From: an uncultured Chloroflexota bacterium
GTDB taxonomy: Bacteria > Chloroflexota > Dehalococcoidia > Lucifugimonadales > UBA1127
Assembly: GCA_913045315.1 (NCBI GenBank)
Contig: CAJWQJ010000001.1
Coordinates: forward strand, 124,001-188,000
Direction: 5' to 3'
DNA length: 64,000 nt
In this document: piece by piece, positions 58,684-64,000 of the stretch
Numbering within the stretch: the first letter of the stretch is position 1
How the letters are laid out: each line of letters opens with the position of its first letter
Notes under the pieces: generated by a model
The model's input: only the letters and a program-made list of their open reading frames with translations
Told to the model about the DNA's origin: nothing
The model's database searches: none
Position numbers and translations under genes: made by a program

Positions 58684-59808
58684 ATGGGACGATCGAAACA
58701 CCATAAAGTTGGATTAATTCATCATGATAGCAATCAGACTGAAGCCGGATATACATTTTTTTGCAATGCTTCGGGCATGAAATCTAATGATTGCTATGCT
58801 TTTCTTATTGATATGAGTGGAAGAATTTGTCATAGATGGTATCGTCCAGAAGGAATTCGTCATGGGTATCTTCTTCCAAATGGGAATTTATTGTGTAGGA
58901 CTCGTCCACCTGAACAACTAAATGGGTTAAAACCTATGCCTGGATCTGGTGAATGTCTACTCGAGATTGATTGGGACAGTAATATAGTGTGGCAACATTA
59001 TGACCAATTTCTTCATCATGACTTTCAAAGACTGGACAACGGAAATACTTTAATTCTTGCATGGGAAGAATTACCTAAAGATATTTCAAAAAGGATTTTA
59101 GGAGGATACGATCCTCGTATAGAAATGGACCGAATGTTTGGTGATGTTATTCATGAGATAAGTCCTCTGAATAAAGTTATTTCAACGTGGAAAATTTGGG
59201 AGCTATTATCTTTTAACGAGGACTTGATATGTCCTTTAGAGGACAGAAGAGTTTGGACGCACAGTAATTCTATTGATGTTAATAGTAACGGGGATTTTTT
59301 GCTCAGTCATCGACAAATAGATAGTGTGAGTCTTTTAAATAGTTTATCAGGACAGCTAAAATGGAAATGGGGACGAGGCGATTTATCCCATCAACACGAT
59401 GCACGTTATTTAAATAATGGGTTAATTCAAATTTTTGATAATGGAACACATAGAAAAGGAATGAGTTTTTCGCGCATTATATGGGTTAATCCTGAGACAA
59501 ATACAATTGTTTGGGAATATAAGTCTGATCCTCTTGATGAATTTTACAGTTTTCACATAAGTGGTGCACAGTTACTACCATCAGGAAATATTTTTATAAC
59601 TGAAGGTGCGTCGGGAAGATTATTTGAGATTACAAGTAATGGGGAAATTGTTTGGGAATATATTAACCCGTATTTTACTAGAGGAATAAATGGATTTTCC
59701 AATTCGATATTTAAGGCTCATAGGTATAGTCGAGACTATTTTGGGTTAGCAAATAGGGTTCTAGAGTCTGAAAAAGATGCTTTGTTCACTCGAATGTATA
59801 TATCATGA
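58684..59808 (+). CDS. Arylsulfotransferase-like (ASST family) beta-propeller protein
   Basis: 374 residues. Repeated propeller elements include HHDFQRLDNGNTLIL, THSNSIDVNSNGDFLLSHR, QHDARYLNNGLIQIFDNG and SGAQLLPSGNIFITEGASG, with conserved His residues as in PQQ-like ASST domains. No signal peptide is visible, unlike secreted ASST enzymes, so it seems cytoplasmic. Overlaps the next gene's open frame by 4 bases only; AGGA lies 9 bases before the ATG. Substrate unknown. Confidence 0.75.
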   Translation: MGRSKHHKVGLIHHDSNQTEAGYTFFCNASGMKSNDCYAFLIDMSGRICHRWYRPEGIRHGYLLPNGNLLCRTRPPEQLNGLKPMPGSGECLLEIDWDSNIVWQHYDQFLHHDFQRLDNGNTLILAWEELPKDISKRILGGYDPRIEMDRMFGDVIHEISPLNKVISTWKIWELLSFNEDLICPLEDRRVWTHSNSIDVNSNGDFLLSHRQIDSVSLLNSLSGQLKWKWGRGDLSHQHDARYLNNGLIQIFDNGTHRKGMSFSRIIWVNPETNTIVWEYKSDPLDEFYSFHISGAQLLPSGNIFITEGASGRLFEITSNGEIVWEYINPYFTRGINGFSNSIFKAHRYSRDYFGLANRVLESEKDALFTRMYIS

Positions 59809-59828
59809 TGAAAAGGAAGGAAAAATTA

Positions 59829-60818
59829 ATGAAAGTTGCTGTACTTGATGATTATCAAAACATCGCATCTTCATGCACCGACTGGACACGGTTGCCTTCA
59901 TGGGTAAGAGTTGATTTTTTTTCAAAGCATATAAATAAAGAAAATGATCTTGTGCTTAGATTGATTGATTATGATGTTATTGTTGGCATGAGAGAAAGAA
60001 CTCCATTTCCTAAAACGGTTATTGATAGACTGCCCAAACTAAAATTGTTAATTACTACCGGTTTACGGAATGCATCATTCGATCTTGAGGCTGCTACTCT
60101 TAATGGGGTCACGGTTTGTGGAACGCCGACTGGAGGGGAAGGAACTACAGAACTTACATGGGGTTTAATTATTGGATTGATTAGGAATATTCCTGCTGAA
60201 CAAGAATTATCTAAACAAGGACATTGGGGAACAACTTTGGGAGGAGACTTAAAAGGAAAGAAACTGGGAATTTTGGGATTAGGACATATTGGCAGTTTGG
60301 TTGCAAGGGTTGGAACTGCCTTTGGCATGGATCTCATTGCCTGGAGCCAGAATCTCACTCACGAAAGGGCACAAGAATGTGGTGTTCAATTAGTAGAAAA
60401 AAATATTTTATTCGAACAGTCTGACATTCTTACTGTTCATCTCAAGTTAAGTGAAAGAACAAAAGGAATTATTGGAAAAAATGAGATTCAAATGATGAAG
60501 CCTTCAAGTTATTTAGTGAATACATCAAGAGGTCCTATCATAGATGAAGAAGCACTTTTGGAAGCGTTAAAAAATAGGAAAATTGCTGGGGCAGCATTAG
60601 ACACTTTTAATGTTGAACCATTACCAATGAACCATGAACTTTTTAAATTAAGTAATGTTATGATAACTCCACATCTTGGATATGTTACTGAGGAATCATA
60701 TAAAGCTTTTTTTGATGGTGTTGTAGAAGACATCTATTCATACATAGAAAATAACCCAGTGAGGGTACTTAATCCTGAAGTTCTTAAATCTGAATTCTTG
60801 CGAAGTATGAAGAAATGA
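59829..60818 (+). CDS. D-isomer-specific 2-hydroxyacid dehydrogenase
   Basis: About 329 residues. NAD-binding GILGLGHIGSLVARVG, catalytic Arg in NTSRGPIIDEE, Glu/His in the region NVEPLP and TPHLGYVTEE. The usual Asp after the second beta strand is replaced by polar residues (WSQN), so the cofactor may be NADP. AAGGA lies 7 bases before the ATG at 59829; eight earlier codons overlap the propeller gene. Oxidises or reduces an unknown 2-hydroxyacid. Confidence 0.88.
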   Translation: MKVAVLDDYQNIASSCTDWTRLPSWVRVDFFSKHINKENDLVLRLIDYDVIVGMRERTPFPKTVIDRLPKLKLLITTGLRNASFDLEAATLNGVTVCGTPTGGEGTTELTWGLIIGLIRNIPAEQELSKQGHWGTTLGGDLKGKKLGILGLGHIGSLVARVGTAFGMDLIAWSQNLTHERAQECGVQLVEKNILFEQSDILTVHLKLSERTKGIIGKNEIQMMKPSSYLVNTSRGPIIDEEALLEALKNRKIAGAALDTFNVEPLPMNHELFKLSNVMITPHLGYVTEESYKAFFDGVVEDIYSYIENNPVRVLNPEVLKSEFLRSMKK

Positions 60819-60822
60819 TTTA

Positions 60823-61200
60823 CTAAGTTCTCTTTAAATCCAAAGACGCAGAATTAAGACAATATCTTATGCCAGTTGGTTCAGGTCCATCTGGGAAAAT
60901 ATGACCTAAGTGTGCTCCACAAGAAGAACAAAGTGCTTCTACCCGTTTCATTCCGAATGAAAAATCGCTTTCTTCTTCAATGACAGATTCATTGACTGGT
61001 TCCCAGAAACTTGGCCATCCGGTACCAGACTCATATTTAGTTTCTGATGAAAAAAGAGGTTCATCGCAGCAAATGCAATGGTAAATTCCGGTATCTTTAC
61101 AGTTCCAATATATTCCACTGAACGGAGCTTCAGTCGATTTGTGTTGGGTTACTTCGTATTGTTCTGGAGTCAAATTATTGATGCGTTCTTCATTTTCCAT
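60823..61200 (-). CDS. msrB: Peptide-methionine (R)-S-oxide reductase
   Basis: 125 residues. Catalytic Cys in [13 protein letters not shown]; zinc sites CICC and [15 protein letters not shown] and [16 protein letters not shown] are diagnostic. Repairs R-methionine sulfoxide. Its Trx-type electron donor could be the thioredoxins in this window. Converges with the dehydrogenase. Confidence 0.96.
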   Translation of the reverse strand: MENEERINNLTPEQYEVTQHKSTEAPFSGIYWNCKDTGIYHCICCDEPLFSSETKYESGTGWPSFWEPVNESVIEEESDFSFGMKRVEALCSSCGAHLGHIFPDGPEPTGIRYCLNSASLDLKRT

Positions 61201-61356
61201 CTGAGTCTCCTTGTTGAAGAAAAATATGGAGTGTTACTGCTATTAAATATTTTTAATTAACTCTAAAATAATAATATTTCGACAAGCTGGCAAATGTTTT
61301 CATTTTTTTTGATTCTTATTGTAATATTGTATGTATACCTGAAAGGAGAAAGCTTT

Positions 61357-61842
61357 ATGCCGACTTTTGACATTGTATGTAAAACTGATCTCATGGAAAT
61401 GGATAATGCAATTAATGGTGTAAATCGTGAAACCAAGCAAAGATTTGATCTAAAGGGTTCGAAATGTGAGGTGCAACGGCAGGAGAATCTAATTACTATT
61501 GTTGCAGATGATGATATGAAATTACGTCAAATGCAAGATTTGATACTGAATTATGCTGCAAGAAGAAAGATTGACATGCGTTCTTTAGATTTTCAAACTC
61601 CTCAAGATGCTTCAGGTGGAAGTCTTCGTCAACCAGTTGTAATTAAACAAGGTATTAATCAAGAATTAAGTAAAAAGATTATGAAGGCTATTCGTGGAAG
61701 TAAAATTAAGGTTCAAGTTACTCAGCAAGGTCAAGAATTACGTGTTTCAGGTAATAAACGTGATGATCTTCAGGCGACTATTCAATTCGTAAAAGAATTG
61801 AATCTAGATGAACCTCTTGATTATGTTAATTTTCGTGATTAA
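61357..61842 (+). CDS. yajQ: YajQ-family nucleotide-binding protein
   Basis: 161 residues. MPTFDIVCKTDLMEMDNAINGVNRE and RFDLKGSKCEV open the family; KLRQMQDLILNYAARRKIDMRSL and RGSKIKVQVTQQGQELRVSGNKRDDLQATIQ follow. Tandem ferredoxin-like folds; some relatives bind c-di-GMP or nucleotides. AAAGGAG lies 8 bases before the ATG; the earlier in-frame codons are hydrophobic and probably untranslated. Confidence 0.93.
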   Translation: MPTFDIVCKTDLMEMDNAINGVNRETKQRFDLKGSKCEVQRQENLITIVADDDMKLRQMQDLILNYAARRKIDMRSLDFQTPQDASGGSLRQPVVIKQGINQELSKKIMKAIRGSKIKVQVTQQGQELRVSGNKRDDLQATIQFVKELNLDEPLDYVNFRD

Positions 61843-61860
61843 GATGGGTTGAATGAGCCG

Positions 61861-62985
61861 TTAGTTTTTTTCAATTTGCGTATTTTCAATATTGTTACGC
61901 TTGACTAATAATTCATCAGACTTAAGGTCAATAAACCATGGTCCTCCTGCATTACCTCTTAAATCATTTTCAGTTACCAAACAATTTCCAGCATTATTTA
62001 GAAGTATTCCTCCACCGTTTCCGGAGATTAAATTATTAGAAATATGACAATATGCAGTATTTGTTATTTGAATCCCACTGAATTTATTTAATGAAATAGT
62101 ATTTTGTTCGAGTAATCCATATGAATTCAAATCACAAATTATTCCAGCTTCATCGTTTTTACTTATTTGATTATTACGAATCGTAGCTTGGCTATTTTTG
62201 TCCTTAACCACCAAGCCACTTGATCTGTTATTTTGTATGGTATTTTCCTCAATAGTGGCAATTCCCCCAGTATGTATATTGATTCCTGCCTGTTTACCTT
62301 GAGTGATTTTATTGTCGATAATTTTGGCAGTTCCTGAATTCCGTATTTCTATGCCAGCAAAATAACTTCCTGTAATTTCATTTTTTGTTATTATTCCTTG
62401 AGCTGATTTTTGAATTAGAATTCCGGACTCTTGAATCTTATTCAATCGGTTGTTGTTAATAATTGCGTTACCTGAATCAGTTATTTCAATTCCTGCAAAT
62501 TTTGTTGAATGTATTGATGTATTTTTTATTGAGGAAAAGTTTTCTAAAAACAAACCAGTGTCAAATTCTTCATAAATTTTACAATTATCCATGACTAATT
62601 GAGTTTCTTTTATTCCCCAGAGAGCAGTTGTTGCATTTCCAATGAATGTACAATTTTTTATGTAGGATGTTCCATTGCGTAATTCGATACATGCTGTTTT
62701 CACCTGGTCAGGGGGTGTATTTTTTTCAAAAAGGATATTTTCTAATTTAATATTATCTCCACTCAGGATGTTCGGGCTTGTTGATGTATTGTTGATAACA
62801 ATCTTATTTGCTAATCCAATCCCGATTATTGTAATTGACTTTTCAATTACAATATTTTCATTATATATACCTGGAAAGATGTGAATATAGTCACCCGGAT
62901 TGCTATCTTTTATAGCTAAATTTATACTTTTATATGCTGATTTTTCTTCTGAAACATTTCGTATTCGATTATCGGTATTAGCCAT
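61861..62985 (-). CDS. Right-handed parallel beta-helix repeat protein
   Basis: 374 residues made of about ten repeats of roughly 23 residues in the pattern G-I-x-I-x-x-S-G-x-A-x-I-x-x-N-x-I-x, with stacked Asn ladder (NNRLNKIQESGILIQ, NTISLNKFSGIQIT). It starts with KSINLAIKDSNPGDYIHIFPGIYNENIVI, which is typical of NosD/pectate-lyase-like folds. No signal peptide and no catalytic motif recognised. It lies 18 bases downstream of the thioredoxin gene and is probably in the same transcript. Confidence 0.8.
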   Translation of the reverse strand: MANTDNRIRNVSEEKSAYKSINLAIKDSNPGDYIHIFPGIYNENIVIEKSITIIGIGLANKIVINNTSTSPNILSGDNIKLENILFEKNTPPDQVKTACIELRNGTSYIKNCTFIGNATTALWGIKETQLVMDNCKIYEEFDTGLFLENFSSIKNTSIHSTKFAGIEITDSGNAIINNNRLNKIQESGILIQKSAQGIITKNEITGSYFAGIEIRNSGTAKIIDNKITQGKQAGINIHTGGIATIEENTIQNNRSSGLVVKDKNSQATIRNNQISKNDEAGIICDLNSYGLLEQNTISLNKFSGIQITNTAYCHISNNLISGNGGGILLNNAGNCLVTENDLRGNAGGPWFIDLKSDELLVKRNNIENTQIEKN

Positions 62986-63003
62986 TTTGACTTTTTCCTA
63001 AGT

Positions 63004-63513
63004 TCAGTTAGGTAAATTGGGTTTCGTTGAATTAATAATACTAAGCAATTTTGTTTTTGTAGGAGGGGTGCCATTTTTTCGAAATATTTCATCTCCTTGC
63101 TTATTTAATAATAAAAATGCAGGAATTACATCTGACTTGTATTTTTCTCGTACTATACGACCATATTCGGATCTTATTTCCACTCGTATCAAATCACACT
63201 CATCAATGATTTGTTTTTCTAAGCTGCTAACTGCAGATTTAGCTAATAAGCAAGCTATTCACATATCCGAGTAGAAGTAAAGCAGCACAGGTTTATTTGG
63301 CAAAATATCTTCAGATAAATCTTTGAGTGAACTTTCGTTGGAATTTTGGTTAATGATAATTACAGTGGAAACGATTAGTAAAGCAGCAAAGATGCTGATT
63401 AAGGAAAAAGTTTTTATCCAGTTTGGGAAAAAACGCCAGATAAATAATTGTAATGATATAGTAAAGAAGATCGTGGTTAGTAAAAATGAGTACTGATTAA
63501 TGATCGAAAACAT
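63004..63513 (-). CDS. Membrane-anchored thioredoxin with in-frame TGA at the active site (candidate selenoprotein)
   Basis: One frame of 169 residues if the TGA at 63259-63261 is read as an amino acid. Residues 1-55 hold two transmembrane helices; the rest is thioredoxin-like: VLLYFYSDM, then U85-I-A-C88 in place of CxxC, a helix (LLAKSAVSSLEKQI), strand CDLIRVEI, and the cis-Pro segment VIPAFLLLNKQGDEIFRKNG. The frame stays open for 84 codons after TGA and ends at a normal TGA. A weak hairpin (GCTAA/TTAGC, 8-base loop) starts 15 bases after the TGA. Alternatives: a nonsense mutation or sequencing error at a Cys codon (pseudogene). Confidence 0.72.
63226..63243 (-). ncRNA. Hairpin after the TGA, possible bacterial SECIS element
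   Basis: Stem GCUAA/UUAGC with loop AUCUGCAG in the minus-strand RNA, starting 15 bases after the UGA and inside the coding region, where bacterial SECIS elements lie. A lower pairing GCU/AGC with a bulge could extend it. The loop does not begin with the G usually seen, so this is only suggestive. Confidence 0.3.
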
Positions 63514-63573
63514 TTACAATTTACCGAAATTAAGACCAGAAAAGATACTGTAATTGCATACTTAGTGAAGCCT

Positions 63574-64000
63574 TTATTCAGGTCCAGCTACTACTGCAAG
63601 ATAGCTTCCTTCCATGAAAATAAGTGGAAAACCATCTTTTACTTCCATGTCGGTAACTTCACCTATAACCATAAAACCAGGACCAGTTAGCCCGTGGTTA
63701 GTATTTACACCTGTAGGGATCATATGTACAAGTTTGCAATCCATAGATGCTATGCAGTCCTCAATTAGAGGCATTCCACTTGGTGCAGTTTCTAGATTTC
63801 CAGGTTTGTCGGGAGATAAAGGTTTAGTTGAGAAATATTCAGACCATTGAAGTTGATCAGCACCAAGTATATTCATGCCAAACCGTTTTTCGCGCATGAT
63901 ATTTTCGTAGGTGCCCTTTTTTCGTCCTAGATAAAAAAGAACCATAGGAGGCTCGAGAGATACCGTCATAGCTCTTTCAGTAGATAAACCATGAATTGAT
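63574..64000 (-). CDS. Flavin reductase-like FMN-binding domain protein (5' end beyond window)
   Basis: The visible part is 141 residues. HGLSTERAMTVSLEPPMVLFYLGR is the split-barrel FMN motif (family signature SLEPP), then RFGMNILGADQLQWSEYFS and the GVNTNHGLTGPGFMVIGEV block. The frame is open to the right edge, so the ATG at 63969 is internal and the start lies outside. It probably reduces flavin with NAD(P)H for a partner monooxygenase. The candidate selenoprotein follows 60 bases downstream. Confidence 0.85.
   Translation of the reverse strand, partial: SIHGLSTERAMTVSLEPPMVLFYLGRKKGTYENIMREKRFGMNILGADQLQWSEYFSTKPLSPDKPGNLETAPSGMPLIEDCIASMDCKLVHMIPTGVNTNHGLTGPGFMVIGEVTDMEVKDGFPLIFMEGSYLAVVAGPE

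Overview
This is an AT-rich bacterial chromosome segment packed with housekeeping and central-metabolism genes. The ORFs sit close together, the standard code is used, and TGA normally acts as a stop. No tRNA or rRNA gene, CRISPR array, insertion sequence, integrase or phage gene was seen. The gene mix suggests a free-living bacterium of the Chloroflexota, possibly a marine Dehalococcoidia/SAR202-like lineage. It combines an 11-subunit Nuo complex without NuoEFG, a Gram-positive-style T-box in front of ilvB, Rex, the rpmB/fakA/rpe neighbourhood, an AroK-AroB fusion, and several CoA-chemistry genes (CaiB-type, thiolase plus DUF35 pairs, CitE-like). The lineage is inference; a phylogeny of GyrB, AtpD or NuoD would settle it.

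Layout. 1-3.2 kb: the 5' part of gyrB (cut by the left edge), a metallo-beta-lactamase hydrolase, a glutamine-amidotransferase-like protein and a HAD hydrolase. 3.2-13.3 kb: one leftward operon nuoABCDHIJKLMN. 13.4-21.5 kb: thiolase/DUF35 pair, VIT-like transporter, fakA, rpmB, rpe, a thioredoxin-like lipoprotein, a CaiB-family CoA-transferase and a second metallo-beta-lactamase protein. 21.5-28.9 kb: leftward branched-chain amino-acid cluster ilvB-ilvN-ilvC-leuA-leuC-leuD, headed by a T-box leader and with a second structured leader before leuA. 29-34 kb: DUF192 lipoprotein, esterase, then sucC-sucD-trpS-phosphoesterase. 34-42 kb: leftward aroKB fusion, HAD protein, aroC, aroE, ruvX, alaS; rex diverges. 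42.8-49.9 kb: leftward ATP synthase operon (AtpZ/I-like, atpB, a 32-residue membrane microprotein, atpE, F, H, A, G, D, C). 50-56 kb: UbiA-family prenyltransferase, tlyA, citE-like, folB, ubiD/ubiX. 55.5-64 kb: accessory metabolism, including a thiolase-fold protein with a DUF35 partner, an arylsulfotransferase-like propeller, msrB, yajQ, a beta-helix protein, a membrane-anchored thioredoxin whose active-site Cys codon is TGA, and a flavin reductase cut by the right edge.

How the genes fit together: the window supplies respiration (Nuo plus a proton-type ATP synthase, with the redox sensor Rex nearby), the succinyl-CoA step of the TCA cycle, much of Val/Leu synthesis, and the later shikimate pathway to chorismate. 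The most unusual item is the thioredoxin at about 63.0-63.5 kb. The reading frame runs uninterrupted through a single TGA that falls exactly on the first residue of the CxxC motif (reads U-I-A-C), which makes it a candidate selenoprotein. Other notable items are the 32-residue ORF in the atp operon, the nested inverted-repeat leader before leuA, a His-rich insertion in AtpB, and a thiolase-fold enzyme whose catalytic residues resemble those of Ltp2-type aldolases.
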